A stretch of 64,000 nucleotides of DNA from JAHCHG01 sp041394845 (GCA_041394845.1 JAWKHL010000001.1:1240001-1304000), one strand, 5' to 3'; positions 43,808-53,524 are shown, numbered from the stretch's first letter. Made by a program: numbers and translations. The notes: a model not told the origin generated them from the sequence alone.

Positions 43808-46075
43808 TTATTTAACAACGCGGTAAACTTTTCCTTTCCAAACAACCGTAACCTGTTCACCCAAAGCGAAATACTGGGCCAATTCCTTTTCTTTGGTGAT
43901 CAGATCAAAATATTCGTTGCTTGCAAATTGAACCGTTACCTCGGGCAATTTGGCCTCCTCCTTATAATCGGTATCAACCCAGTTGTGGTTGACGTTAAAG
44001 AAATTCTTTGTCCCGACAAATTGGTTGCTGACCGTGTTTTGGACGTAAACCTGAGCGGAAATGTCCTTTTCCTTGTTGTCATCGGCCGCGATGGAATTTT
44101 GCTGGAGGGTGTTTTGCTGGCGGCTCATCTTGAAGGCATCGCGGCCCGATTCTTCGCGGACCGCTCCGCCGAAAACGGAGTCCGAAGCCATTGGTTGACT
44201 TCTTCCATCAATTCGAACCACGTTTTGAACCGTTCCGTCCGTGGCCAAATAGGATGTATAGGGCGTGACGATACCGTATTTGGTTCCGAGTTCGACGATC
44301 TCGTCTTTTAGTTCCTTGTTCTCGCCGTTGATGCGGATTTGTTCAACCAGCCAACCGACCCGCCTTGAAGCCCATAAACGGGGGAGAAAATCATTTTCAT
44401 CAGCTCTTTTCGGAAAAGCCAGATTGAAATAATCGAATTTCCTGCTCTCTTTTCCGCTCCTTCCGGTCAGGTGAGCCGTAACGTTTTCCAGATCATTTTG
44501 ATTGGTATAGCGACCGATCAGGATCAACTGCGTTCCGCGGAAGATATCGGTCAACTGACGCGGGTAGGTCAAATCGGTCTTCACGTTTTCAAATTGCAGA
44601 TCCAGATCCGTCAAAACGGGCGAATTGACCCGGTTGAAAAAATTGGAAACCTTTATCTCCAGATCCTCTTTCGGTTCGACATATTCCGCCAATCCGCCGT
44701 TCGCCGTTGCCAGTTTATCAAGCAAACGGGTGTTGACGTCGTATCCGACACCGAATGGGAAAAGTCGCAAAGCGCCAACCTTGACTTCTCTGGCGTTGGC
44801 GATGATTTTATCAATGTCGGTCTCCCCGACAGTCGGGCGGCCGTCGGTCAAAAAGACGAGCATTTTCGGCCGGTCCGAGGAATCGAATTGTTTTCGGGCC
44901 GCCCTCAGGGCGTCGTTGATGTTGGTCCCGCCGTTGGGTTTCAATTTGTTGACGAATCCAACTCCCCGGTCGATTCCCTTCTTGTCGGCCCGGATCAATC
45001 CAGACTCCATCAAATGTTCCTCGCCCGCAAAATTGATGACGTTAAAACGGTCTCCCTCGCGCAAACCGCGGATTCCGAAAAGGAGCGCGGCGCGGGCCTT
45101 TTCCATTTTTCCCTCGTCGGCCATCGAACCGGAGGTGTCCAAAACGAAAACCACATCCTTGTTGACCAGTTCACTTTCGGTTACAGAATCGCGGGGGGAA
45201 AGCATCATCAGAAAATACCCGTCCTTTCCGGGCTCCCGGTAAGTCAGGAGCGAAAGTCCGAAATCGTTGTTTGAAATTCCGTAAAAAAGTTGAAAATCAC
45301 TGTCGCTGCTTGAAGTTTCAAAACTGATCGTCGCCTTTTTCTCTCCGGCAAAATTCACTTCCACCGAATGACTTGGCGAATAGATGTTTCTCAAAGCCTC
45401 CTTTCCGGTGATTTCTATCTTTCCGGAAACGGTTCCGAAACTCTGTTTGGGTCCGGTTCCACGAGAACCGTCATTCTCACGCAAAGGCACATTCCGGTTT
45501 CCCCAGAGGTTTCTTCCCGTTCCCAGCAAATACCGGTAGGAAACGGTTCCCGAATCCGCTTTCAGAACCTCGGAATAAGTTAATTCGAGTTTTTTATCGG
45601 AATTCGGAGGGATCGGAAAAATTGAGGCCTGAAACAGATCTTTTCCGGCATATTCCAAAAGGCCCGGATCACGTTGCCGCCGGACGATCTCGTTGTAAAT
45701 TTTCCTTGCCTCCTCTCTTGACCTGACCTCGCCCACCAATTTTTTTCCGTTTTCCCAAATTGAAAATTCGACGATTGAGGCCGTTTCCGGGATCGGGAAA
45801 AAGTAGGTTCCTTCCAGCGTGTAAGGGGTATCGTTGCGAAAGACCTGTTCGACATGAGTGGTGGCGACCTGACCGTTTATCTTTGTGTCGAGTTTGATCG
45901 ATTTAACCGGGAGGACATTCGGAATGGGCTGAGGTCTGGGAATTGGTCGCGGGGGCCGACAGGGGCGGACGTCGCAAACAATTGGGATAATGACCCCTTG
46001 TGCGCTGACGGAAATAGCTGAGAAGAGTCCCAAAAGAGCAACAACAAGAAGACTCAAAAAATTTTTACAACTCAT
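43808..46075 (-). CDS. Exported VIT and von Willebrand A domain protein
   Basis: 755 residues with a signal peptide (KNFLSLLVVALLGLFSAISVSAQ) and a Pro/Arg-rich stretch after it. A VIT domain (about 55-180) includes HVEQVFRNDTPYTLEGTYFF and RSREEARKIYNEI. A VWA domain (about 300-480) has the metal-ion-dependent adhesion motif in FVLDTSGSMADEG with a later TDGRPTVGETD. This architecture is related to inter-alpha-trypsin inhibitor heavy chains and is common as an envelope protein in Gram-negative bacteria. ATG 46075 is chosen because GGAG lies about 8 bases upstream; two earlier starts are possible. Role likely in envelope assembly or adhesion. Confidence 0.88.
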   Translation of the reverse strand: MSCKNFLSLLVVALLGLFSAISVSAQGVIIPIVCDVRPCRPPRPIPRPQPIPNVLPVKSIKLDTKINGQVATTHVEQVFRNDTPYTLEGTYFFPIPETASIVEFSIWENGKKLVGEVRSREEARKIYNEIVRRQRDPGLLEYAGKDLFQASIFPIPPNSDKKLELTYSEVLKADSGTVSYRYLLGTGRNLWGNRNVPLRENDGSRGTGPKQSFGTVSGKIEITGKEALRNIYSPSHSVEVNFAGEKKATISFETSSSDSDFQLFYGISNNDFGLSLLTYREPGKDGYFLMMLSPRDSVTESELVNKDVVFVLDTSGSMADEGKMEKARAALLFGIRGLREGDRFNVINFAGEEHLMESGLIRADKKGIDRGVGFVNKLKPNGGTNINDALRAARKQFDSSDRPKMLVFLTDGRPTVGETDIDKIIANAREVKVGALRLFPFGVGYDVNTRLLDKLATANGGLAEYVEPKEDLEIKVSNFFNRVNSPVLTDLDLQFENVKTDLTYPRQLTDIFRGTQLILIGRYTNQNDLENVTAHLTGRSGKESRKFDYFNLAFPKRADENDFLPRLWASRRVGWLVEQIRINGENKELKDEIVELGTKYGIVTPYTSYLATDGTVQNVVRIDGRSQPMASDSVFGGAVREESGRDAFKMSRQQNTLQQNSIAADDNKEKDISAQVYVQNTVSNQFVGTKNFFNVNHNWVDTDYKEEAKLPEVTVQFASNEYFDLITKEKELAQYFALGEQVTVVWKGKVYRVVK

Positions 46076-46188
46076 TTTTTTCTCCATTTTATTTAACTTT
46101 TTTGCAGTTTTTTGTTCTTTGACGTTTAAAGGAACGAACCCGGTTGCCGTTTCTTGCAGGAAAATCATTTTCCCTTATTTAAAAATCA

Positions 46189-46213
46189 CCCCCGGATCTT
46201 TTTTCTCCGGGGG
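46189..46213. promoter_or_regulatory. Hairpin in the divergent gap between VIT/VWA and the next gene
   Basis: CCCCCGGA (46189-46196) and TCCGGGGG (46206-46213) form a perfect 8-base stem with a 9-base loop. It lies 114 bases ahead of the VIT/VWA start on one side and 83 bases before the plus-strand gene on the other, so it would be in the leader of one of the two transcripts. A regulatory role or a terminator for read-through is possible. Confidence 0.4.
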
Positions 46214-46295
46214 AAAAGAATTTTTTCTTTAAAAAACCCCTTGACCGATGTAAAGTCTGTAGGTAAACCCTTGGCACTTTTTTCAGGAGTTAAAA

Positions 46296-48059
46296 ATGAA
46301 CCGAATTATTCTTGTTCTCGCCTTTGCAGTCTTTTCAAACCTCGTTTTTTCTCAACCCAAAAAGGAGACGCCGGTCAAACAATGTGATGCCGATCAGGCC
46401 CGTCAAATCGTTGACCAATTGGCTCTGGAGAGCAAATCGGTGGAGGAAAGCGACAAAAAAATAAACATTCTCACGAAAGTGGCCGATTTTTTGTGGGATC
46501 TGGATCAACCAACCGCTCGTGCGTATTTTTCCGAAGCCTTTAAGATCGCCATGGAACGGTTCGAAGAAAAGGGGCTGGTCAATAAATCCGATACTAATTT
46601 TCTGGTCGAGACCGAAGAGGATTACCGTTTTTCAATTATCCGGACGGTCGCTTCCAAGGACGCGGAATTGGCAAAAAAAATGACCGAAGCTGTCCTCAAG
46701 GCCTACGATGAAAACAAAAATCTGGATTCCCGCCAATCTTATCAAAAAGATCAGGAAATCGCTCAAACTCTGAGGTTTGCCATGAGGATTTCCTCCTCGA
46801 ACCCCGATCTGGCGATGGCGCTTTTCCGGCGGGTAAAGGGTTACCCGATCTCCTCATCCTGGGTCGGTGTTTTTCGAACTCTGGGGCAGGAAAACCCGGC
46901 TTTGGGCAATCAGATCTACTCCGAACTTTTGGAAATTCATCCCAACGACGAGATCTCAAATCTTCTCAATTTGTCCGGTTACCCTTTCGGAAAACACGGC
47001 ATTTTCGGCTCCCCCTACTACGCCGATTTCGGCCAGGTCGATCCGCTCCCGGTCAATCCCGCCCTGCAAAGAATGTTTTTGAACGTCTTTTTGAACCGGG
47101 TGATAAATCTGAAACCGGGGGAAAGCGGCGACGGGCAGAGGATTCCCCCCGCCGGTTACGCCCTTTCGGCTCTCAGGGAATTCGAACCGTTTATCCGGAG
47201 GGATTTTCCCGACCTGATGGCCAAATTCAGCGCCGCTCTCGCCAATGCCAACGCTCTGGTGACGGATGAGGGCCGGAAAAACATGGATCAACTTGATAAA
47301 TTCAAAGAAAGAGCGGGGATGTCCTTTGAGCAAAAAATAGCCGAACTCGAATTGATGGAGGAGAAAGGAACCCTCACCGATTTTATGATCGTAACTCTGA
47401 TTAATCAGGCACGGAAACAGGAGGAATTGGAGATGCTGGAGCCGTGGCTCGATAAAATCAAGGAACCGAAGGTCAAGGAGCAAAGCCTCAATTTTTTCTT
47501 TTTCAACAGTTCCCAGGTCGCCATCAATGAAAAAAGGTTCGCCGATGCCCGAAAATTAGCGGAAAAGGTTCCCCAGATCGAACATCGGGCCGTCCTTTAT
47601 TTCGATATGGCAGAAATGAAATTAATGGAACCTCTGACCCGTGTGGAATCTCTTGAGATCTTGACCGAGGTTTACAAAATGGCGGAAAAAGCCCCCGATT
47701 CGGTCGAAAAAGCGCAGGTCCTGCTGGGGTTGGCCTATATGTTCAAAAAGATCGATCGTTTCAACGCCTTCGAGGCTTTATCAAAAACGGTCCAGGCGAC
47801 AAACAAACTGGACAACCCGAACCTGTTCACCAACTTTATTTCATATCGGATCGTGGGGAAAAATTTCGGGGTTTTTGCCGGTTATTCGGTGCCCGGTTTT
47901 AACATCAGCCAAACCCTTGATGAGATGAGCAAGGAGGATTTTCAAGGGGCGCTTTCTTATTCCCGGGGCTTTTCCGACCGTTACGTCCGGACCCTGGCGG
48001 TTTTGGCAACGGTTAAGGGTTGCGAAAAAATCGGCCTCGAAAAAAAGGCCGAAAAATGA
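46296..48059 (+). CDS. Secreted alpha-helical repeat protein, family unknown
   Basis: 587 residues with a short signal peptide (NRIILVLAFAVFSNLVFS). The mature part is almost wholly helical and rich in Glu, Lys and Leu, with repeated helix pairs (VADFLWDLDQPTARAYFSEA; KAQVLLGLAYMFKKIDRFNA) resembling TPR- or HEAT-type solenoids but without a clear consensus. No active-site motif is visible. The gene is divergent to VIT/VWA and convergent with the coiled-coil gene. I do not recognise the family. Confidence 0.65.
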   Translation: MNRIILVLAFAVFSNLVFSQPKKETPVKQCDADQARQIVDQLALESKSVEESDKKINILTKVADFLWDLDQPTARAYFSEAFKIAMERFEEKGLVNKSDTNFLVETEEDYRFSIIRTVASKDAELAKKMTEAVLKAYDENKNLDSRQSYQKDQEIAQTLRFAMRISSSNPDLAMALFRRVKGYPISSSWVGVFRTLGQENPALGNQIYSELLEIHPNDEISNLLNLSGYPFGKHGIFGSPYYADFGQVDPLPVNPALQRMFLNVFLNRVINLKPGESGDGQRIPPAGYALSALREFEPFIRRDFPDLMAKFSAALANANALVTDEGRKNMDQLDKFKERAGMSFEQKIAELELMEEKGTLTDFMIVTLINQARKQEELEMLEPWLDKIKEPKVKEQSLNFFFFNSSQVAINEKRFADARKLAEKVPQIEHRAVLYFDMAEMKLMEPLTRVESLEILTEVYKMAEKAPDSVEKAQVLLGLAYMFKKIDRFNAFEALSKTVQATNKLDNPNLFTNFISYRIVGKNFGVFAGYSVPGFNISQTLDEMSKEDFQGALSYSRGFSDRYVRTLAVLATVKGCEKIGLEKKAEK

Positions 48060-48086
48060 ATTGAATTTTTTTGTTGAAGAGAATCC

Positions 48087-48803
48087 TCAATTATCCTCTT
48101 CATCGGCCAGCGCCTCGTCGATTTCCTTTTCGAGTTTTACCCTTAGTTTCTCAACCAATTCATCCGCCTTTTGAACGTTCACCTGCAAATTGTTCTTATT
48201 GCTGGTGATTTCCGTCAGTAGGTCCTGAAGATTCCTTTTTTCGTTCTCGAGGTTTTTCCTTCGGGTTTCGCGTAATTCCTCGGGCCTCATGGTCCCGGCA
48301 AAGGCCACGGTTCTGTCGATCATTTCCGGGCGGAGGTTGTTTTCCAACTGGTCGAGTTTAAGTTTGATGTCGGATTCCTTTTCGATCAGGTCAAAAAGCT
48401 GTTTGCGGAGTGATTCGGCCCGCTGCTCGGCCTTTGAAAGGATATCCAAATTGAGCAAAAGCCGCCTCTGCTTCCGGTCGTATTCATTCTCTTTGGTGGA
48501 TTCAAGCGTGTTCACCCGTTTCCCCAGTTCCTTGATCCGGGTTTCGTAATTATTGATCTTTTCCTCCAGATTGGAGTTCTGACCTTCCGGCAAAACCTGC
48601 CCCGGCTGGGTTATGATCCGGCTGTTGTCGGGGTAGTCATCGGCCCGGCTGATGATTTGGGGGGTTTCCGGTGTCGGCGTCGGAGTGGGACGCGAATTTT
48701 GGGCTTTTGTCTGGACCAAAAACACGACTCCCAACAGACCAATTAATAATAAACACCGAGCATTCCGATTGATTCGTAAAACAGTTTTTTTATTTAACTT
48801 CAT
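48087..48803 (-). CDS. Exported coiled-coil protein
   Basis: About 238 residues. After a hydrophobic segment (CLLLIGLLGVVFLVQTKAQ), probably a signal peptide or anchor, there is a PTPTPTPETP linker and then more than 150 residues of heptad-rich coiled coil (LNLDILSKAEQRAESLRKQL, LVEKLRVKLEKEIDEALADE). No enzymatic feature. ATG 48803 is the start; the gene overlaps the end of the upstream small gene by 14 bases, so the two are probably translated together. Confidence 0.65.
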   Translation of the reverse strand: MKLNKKTVLRINRNARCLLLIGLLGVVFLVQTKAQNSRPTPTPTPETPQIISRADDYPDNSRIITQPGQVLPEGQNSNLEEKINNYETRIKELGKRVNTLESTKENEYDRKQRRLLLNLDILSKAEQRAESLRKQLFDLIEKESDIKLKLDQLENNLRPEMIDRTVAFAGTMRPEELRETRRKNLENEKRNLQDLLTEITSNKNNLQVNVQKADELVEKLRVKLEKEIDEALADEEDN

Positions 48804-49092
48804 TTTCTTTCTTTCCCGGTAATTTTCGACCGTTCTCCCCATCATCCTTATCGGGCAAAAAATCGCCCGTAAAAAGCTCGATGATGTTCTTTCCCGTTCC
48901 CACAATGGGAATGGCGTCAAGCCCCGAATTCAGAACGCCCCTGATAAATCCTTTCTTTTTAATGTCGTATCCGACAAAACCGATGGCCAAAATCGTCCCG
49001 AAGGGCGGAACCGCCTTGGCCGCCCGGCGAGCGAGTTTCCAACCGGCCGCATGAGCCAACTTTTTCTTTACGCTCGGTTTCCCGTTTTCCAT
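48790..49092 (-). CDS. Small protein with a hydrophobic segment, unknown
   Basis: About 100 residues. A basic N-terminus (KPSVKKKLAHAAGWKLARRA) precedes a moderately hydrophobic stretch (VPPFGTILAIGFVGYDIKKK) and a second weaker one (GLDAIPIVGTGKNIIELF), and the tail is charged (EDGENGRKLPGKK-like). It has the look of a small membrane-associated protein. ATG 49092 has GGGGA upstream. It overlaps the coiled-coil gene, so the two share an operon. Function unknown. Confidence 0.5.
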   Translation of the reverse strand: MENGKPSVKKKLAHAAGWKLARRAAKAVPPFGTILAIGFVGYDIKKKGFIRGVLNSGLDAIPIVGTGKNIIELFTGDFLPDKDDGENGRKLPGKKENEVK

Positions 49093-49210
49093 TAAAAAAA
49101 TCCCCAAATCTTTTTCAATTATTATACTTGCCTTATTGGGATGACAAAAGCATACTTTTAATTTGCACGCCAAAAAATACCGAAAGTTTCAAAAGGTTTT
49201 AATAGAAAAT

Positions 49211-50185
49211 ATGACCCTGAAAATCAAAAATCTTTCCAAAAAATATGACGATAATTGGATCGTTCGGGACATTTCGCTGGAAATTCCCCGAGGAGAAATT
49301 TTGGGTTTGTTTGGAGCCACCGGTGCCGGAAAATCAACCCTGATGCGGGTCATCTCGGGTTTGGAGAAAGCCCATGAGGGGACGATTTCTTTTGAATCGA
49401 TCGAGCTTACCGACAAACCCTGCGAGGAAAAAGGTTTTCTTTTTCCAAACGTAACAAACCAGTCCTTTTGGAAAGAGACCTTTAACACTCAACAAGCATC
49501 TCAGCTGGCTGACGGGATCGGTCAATCCCTGGCTTTGGATGACGCATTAAAAAATGCTCAAACCGTGCTCCTTCTGGATAATCAATTTTGTTACATGGAC
49601 CGAAAAATCAGAGATTTGAAGGCCAGGGCTATTCGGCAAACCATAAAAGAAAAAAATCTTTCGGTAATTTTTTCCACCAACGATTACGAGGAGATCTTTC
49701 TGGTTTGCAACCGGGTCGCCGTTTTGGATGGCGGCTCCGTCGTTCAAATCGGAACCCCCCGGGAGGTTTACCAAAATCCGGTTTCAGCCGTGGTTGCCGA
49801 TTACACCGGAAGAAGCAACCTGTTCCGGGCCAAAAGATTGTCCTCCAGTAAAACCGACACACCCGAATTTTTAACCCTTGAAGGAGACCATCGGCTTTTT
49901 ACCGGAAAGGCTGGTGAGTGTTCCCTTGGAGCCGTTGACGAGGAGGCATTATTGTTGATCCGGCCCGAACATATTTCAATTTCCTTTGGGGCCTCGTTTC
50001 CGGAAGATAATTTACTAAAGGCGGAAATTACGCAGATCAATTACCAGGGAGCGACAACCCTGATCCAATTGGAGGCCAACGGTTTGATCCTGGAAGCCCT
50101 GGTTTTGAGACTGGTCGGATTAAACGTCGGAGATAAATGCGTGGTCGGTCTTCCCCCGGACCGGATCCGGGTTTTTAAGGAATAA
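49211..50185 (+). CDS. Degenerate ABC ATPase with TOBE-like C-terminal domain
   Basis: 325 residues, of the MalK/PotA-like importer ATPase type. Walker A is intact (GATGAGKST, residues 35-43), but the Q-loop and LSGGQ signature cannot be found, the helical subdomain is short, Walker B is LLLDNQ in place of LLLDEP (catalytic Glu replaced by Asn) and the switch His appears as STND. The C-terminal 130 residues (LLIRPEHISIS, ITQINYQGATTLIQLEANGL) resemble TOBE_2. No permease or binding protein is adjacent. It probably binds ATP but hydrolyses it poorly, so may be regulatory (inference). The ATG at 49211 starts the conserved strand. Confidence 0.72.
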   Translation: MTLKIKNLSKKYDDNWIVRDISLEIPRGEILGLFGATGAGKSTLMRVISGLEKAHEGTISFESIELTDKPCEEKGFLFPNVTNQSFWKETFNTQQASQLADGIGQSLALDDALKNAQTVLLLDNQFCYMDRKIRDLKARAIRQTIKEKNLSVIFSTNDYEEIFLVCNRVAVLDGGSVVQIGTPREVYQNPVSAVVADYTGRSNLFRAKRLSSSKTDTPEFLTLEGDHRLFTGKAGECSLGAVDEEALLLIRPEHISISFGASFPEDNLLKAEITQINYQGATTLIQLEANGLILEALVLRLVGLNVGDKCVVGLPPDRIRVFKE

Positions 50186-50247
50186 AGCCCTTGAAAAGTT
50201 TTGGGGTTTAAGCCCCCTCTCCCAAAACAAAGAATTCCAAAAAACAA

Positions 50248-50284
50248 AAAAGGACCGATCAATAAACTATTGATCGGTCCTTTT
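50248..50284. terminator. Strong bidirectional terminator between convergent genes
   Basis: AGGACCGATCAATA (50251-50264) pairs perfectly with TATTGATCGGTCCT (50268-50281) over a 3-base loop, and the flanking AAA/TTT extend it to 17 pairs. T-rich and A-rich ends support both directions, between the degenerate ABC gene and the FG-GAP subtilase gene. Confidence 0.85.
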
Positions 50285-50335
50285 AAATTGGTTCGGCGGT
50301 AATTTTCCCGCCAACCCTCAAAAGGTAAACAAACA

Positions 50336-53300
50336 CTATCTGACAAAGACATTGGGAGTCGGAATGTCTCCCGCTGCCCCGAACGATTGAATGATCTGTC
50401 CCGATTGACTTGCGTTGATAAACCACGTGTTCCCCACCGGTCGATACACTCCCGCATCCGTCCGTCCGTCTCCATCGTAATCTCCAGGCACCGGCGCGTC
50501 CGTCCCCGCTCCAAACGGAAATGAGAAAAACGACGAATCCTCACTCCTCAACACAAACCATTCTCCCGTCGATGGCCTCCAAAACGCCACATCCGTTTTG
50601 CCGTCTCCCGTGTAGTCTCCCTGCACCGTCCGGTCGGTCGATGTCCCGAAATTCGCCACGATCAATCCCGCACTCGATCGATCCAGCCACCATTGTCCGC
50701 TTCCGACCCGATAGATCGCCTTGTCGGCCTGTCCGTCTCCGTCGTAGTCTCCGACCACCGGAACATCTCCCGACGCTCCGAACTGCTCGATCCTCGTCCC
50801 CTGGGTGCTGGCCAGAATGAACCAGGTTCCGGTCGAGGGTCTGAAAATGGCCGGATCATCTCGTCCGTCGCCGTCGAAATCTCCGGGAGCGGGAATGTCG
50901 GTTGATGCTCCGAAGGGGAAGGAGAAGAACGATGAGTCCTCACTGCGAAGAACGAACCATTCGCCGGTCGAGGGTCGCCAAAAAGCAATGTCGGTTTTGC
51001 CGTCTCCGGTGTAATCGGCCGGGACGAGAGTGTCGGAGGAGGTTCCGAAGGTGTCGACCGAGGTGATGGAGGTTGAAGATCTCTGGATCCACCACTGACC
51101 GACCGAAGGACGAAAGATCGAAATGTCCGTCTTGTTGTCCCCGTCGTAATCAAAAGCGGTTCCGGCCGCGACTGCCTGATCGTTGAAATTGTAGGCCACC
51201 AAGGCAAAGTTCTGATCGGTCGAATCGACATTTCCGAGAATTCCGTTGCCGTTTAGCGCCGAGGCCGAAATTTCAATGGTAAAAGGGGTTCCGGCCGGGG
51301 TCCCGGCGGGCAAAAATACGTTTTCGATGTTGTTGACCGAATCCGCCGCCCCGCCCGTTTGCGAGACACCGCCGGAAAAAACATTTCCGCGATAAACGTT
51401 TCCCCCGATGGTTACGGTCAGATCGAGGTTGTTGATCAAAGTCGGATCGCTGACCGCCGGGGGGTCGGTCCAGACCAATGTTACGCGAACCGGTTTGGAA
51501 CCATCGCCCACGGTTCCGGTTATCTGGGTATTGTTTCCGGGATCGGAAAACTCAACCGTTTGATCGATATATTTTATCGGAACGCCGGTGTTGAAAATAA
51601 ACTTCATATTTACCAGCCCCCAACCCTCATCGCCGTTCGGGATCGGACTGGAAGAACCGACGCCGTTGATCTCCTGCCCGCTGTTTAGAATGGCCGCCTT
51701 GACCAGCGCCGGACTGGGTTTGTTACCCCCGTTATTGTTTTTCCAGAATTGAGTGAAAAGAGCCGCCACCCCGGCGATCTGCGGTGCGGCGTGAGAGGTT
51801 CCGATACTGTACGCGTGATTGGCATCGAAACAATTGGTAACCGAACCACAACTCCCGGCCCGGCTTCCGGTAATATAGGTTCCCGGAGCGGTTATGTCGG
51901 GTTTGATCCTCCCGTCAGCCGCCGGGCCACGGCTCGAAGATGCTCTCAGATCATTGATGTTATTGGCGTTCGTCCCGCCAAATTCATTTCTAATATTCTC
52001 GGAATTGGCCACCGCAATGATGTTTTTCGCCATTTTCGGACGGGTCAACCCCGAGGTTCCGGAGTTTCCGGCCGAAAACACTATATTGATCGGATCGATG
52101 CTTGATGCCAGCGAAGCATCCTGAACCAAACCGTCCCAGAGCGCGGCCCTTGAATCATATGCGTTTCCGTTGGTTCCCGCTCCCCAGCTGTTATTTGTAA
52201 TCGAACCGGCCACCCCGTTCGGCCCCATTGTGTTTAACGAATCATCGACCGATTGGGAATCGGTGGTCGTGTTTCCCGAAACCAAAAACGGTATGTTTAT
52301 GATGTTGGCTTTGGGCGCGATTCCCTGCCCATAGTTGTAACTGGTCGGATCGAGAACCCCGAAAGGGGCCGATCCGGCGATGATGCTGGCGTTCAAATGA
52401 CCGTGGCCGCCCTCGGCTCCCGCCGAGGCGCTCCGGAGCGGGCCGTTTACGGTATTGTTCGATGTCAGATAAAACCCGCCGTTTCCCGGAATGCTGACGC
52501 CGTCGTCAACCACTGCCACGGTGACGTTGGTTCCATCAACTCCGAACTGGGTCAAAGGGTCGTAACCGGGCGGATTTAAGGTTGTTGAATTGATGTAATT
52601 TCCGGCCACGATCTGGGCCGCCCTTTCGTCCTCCTTTTCTGGTTTGACGAAAGGATCGATCCGGATGACATCCTTCATCCCGGCCACCTTTTCCAAATCT
52701 GAGGCCGAAAGCCGAACCTTTAACAAGTTCAGGAAATTGGAAGGTGTTTTTTCAACCACCGAAACCCGGCTTCCGGTTTTTTCGGAGATCTCACCCAACA
52801 CATCATTCAGATCGGCCCGGGAGAAAACCGCCACATCAAATTCGGCGGTTTTACCGCCAAGATTGTCCGAAAAGTCCTTGGTAAAAGGGGAGATTTTCTG
52901 CCTGGAGGAATATCTTCCGACCCAACGGACACGGGAATGTCCGGCGACCTTTTTTATTGTCTCGGCGTCCGAATAAACCAAAAAGGCCTGATGGGGAACA
53001 TATTGGACGATCTCAACCCCGATTTCTTTCAGGCTGTCAAGCCATTCCTGTTTGGTGATCCCGCCGAACTGTACGATGTAATAATCCTTTCCGGAAAAAC
53101 TTTCGAGACCGGTGCCATCGGCTTTGACCGTTTCGGGAACCGGTTCAAGCAGTGGTTCGAATTTTCCAAAAGGAAGATTGACGTTAAAATCAACCCTCCG
53201 AATCTCCAATCTCTCCCGGCTCCTCACCTCCGATCCTTTGTTTCGGGCCATTAAAAGAAGGGTTCCGTAATCTTCGATCGTTGTTCCGAACCCATCCGCA

Positions 53301-53524
53301 GCGGCCCGATCGCCGATGTCCCTGACCTTAACCAGAAAAAACTCCTTTTCGGGGTTTCGGATCAGATCGGTTATCAGATCCCTGTTTTCGAATTTTTGAA
53401 AAACCGATTCATCGGTTTTCCCTTCACCGGCCTGAGATCGGTTGAAAACAAGCGCCAAAGAAACTCCCAAGACAAAAAGAACGGCCAAAACCACCAAGGC
53501 TCTACGGTAATTATTGATTTTCAT
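50336..53524 (-). CDS. Secreted subtilase (S8) with C-terminal FG-GAP repeats
   Basis: 1062 residues with an N-terminal hydrophobic signal (RRALVVLAVLFVLGVSLALV). A long pro-region (to about 300) precedes the catalytic domain: Asp in VAVVDDGVS, His in GGHGHLNASI and Ser in GTSHAAPQIAG. A P/Homo B-like beta domain follows. The last 250 residues are about five FG-GAP units, each with DYDGDGxxD or DFDGDGxxD and W(R/F)PSTGxW. Two of these units share an identical stretch, AFWRPSTGEWFVLRSEDSSF continuing to FSFPFGA. Similar repeats occur in the secreted protein at 12968. Extracellular protein degradation is the likely role. Confidence 0.9.
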   Translation of the reverse strand: MKINNYRRALVVLAVLFVLGVSLALVFNRSQAGEGKTDESVFQKFENRDLITDLIRNPEKEFFLVKVRDIGDRAAADGFGTTIEDYGTLLLMARNKGSEVRSRERLEIRRVDFNVNLPFGKFEPLLEPVPETVKADGTGLESFSGKDYYIVQFGGITKQEWLDSLKEIGVEIVQYVPHQAFLVYSDAETIKKVAGHSRVRWVGRYSSRQKISPFTKDFSDNLGGKTAEFDVAVFSRADLNDVLGEISEKTGSRVSVVEKTPSNFLNLLKVRLSASDLEKVAGMKDVIRIDPFVKPEKEDERAAQIVAGNYINSTTLNPPGYDPLTQFGVDGTNVTVAVVDDGVSIPGNGGFYLTSNNTVNGPLRSASAGAEGGHGHLNASIIAGSAPFGVLDPTSYNYGQGIAPKANIINIPFLVSGNTTTDSQSVDDSLNTMGPNGVAGSITNNSWGAGTNGNAYDSRAALWDGLVQDASLASSIDPINIVFSAGNSGTSGLTRPKMAKNIIAVANSENIRNEFGGTNANNINDLRASSSRGPAADGRIKPDITAPGTYITGSRAGSCGSVTNCFDANHAYSIGTSHAAPQIAGVAALFTQFWKNNNGGNKPSPALVKAAILNSGQEINGVGSSSPIPNGDEGWGLVNMKFIFNTGVPIKYIDQTVEFSDPGNNTQITGTVGDGSKPVRVTLVWTDPPAVSDPTLINNLDLTVTIGGNVYRGNVFSGGVSQTGGAADSVNNIENVFLPAGTPAGTPFTIEISASALNGNGILGNVDSTDQNFALVAYNFNDQAVAAGTAFDYDGDNKTDISIFRPSVGQWWIQRSSTSITSVDTFGTSSDTLVPADYTGDGKTDIAFWRPSTGEWFVLRSEDSSFFSFPFGASTDIPAPGDFDGDGRDDPAIFRPSTGTWFILASTQGTRIEQFGASGDVPVVGDYDGDGQADKAIYRVGSGQWWLDRSSAGLIVANFGTSTDRTVQGDYTGDGKTDVAFWRPSTGEWFVLRSEDSSFFSFPFGAGTDAPVPGDYDGDGRTDAGVYRPVGNTWFINASQSGQIIQSFGAAGDIPTPNVFVR

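Noticed and set aside
44471..45274. A 267-codon plus-strand frame opposite the VIT/VWA gene
   Set aside because: Shadow of the VWA domain coding strand; no motif or start signal.
50336..51200. Mobile or CRISPR-like repeats in the FG-GAP coding region
   Set aside because: The repeats are in-frame protein modules with variable DNA, not spaced identical repeats.
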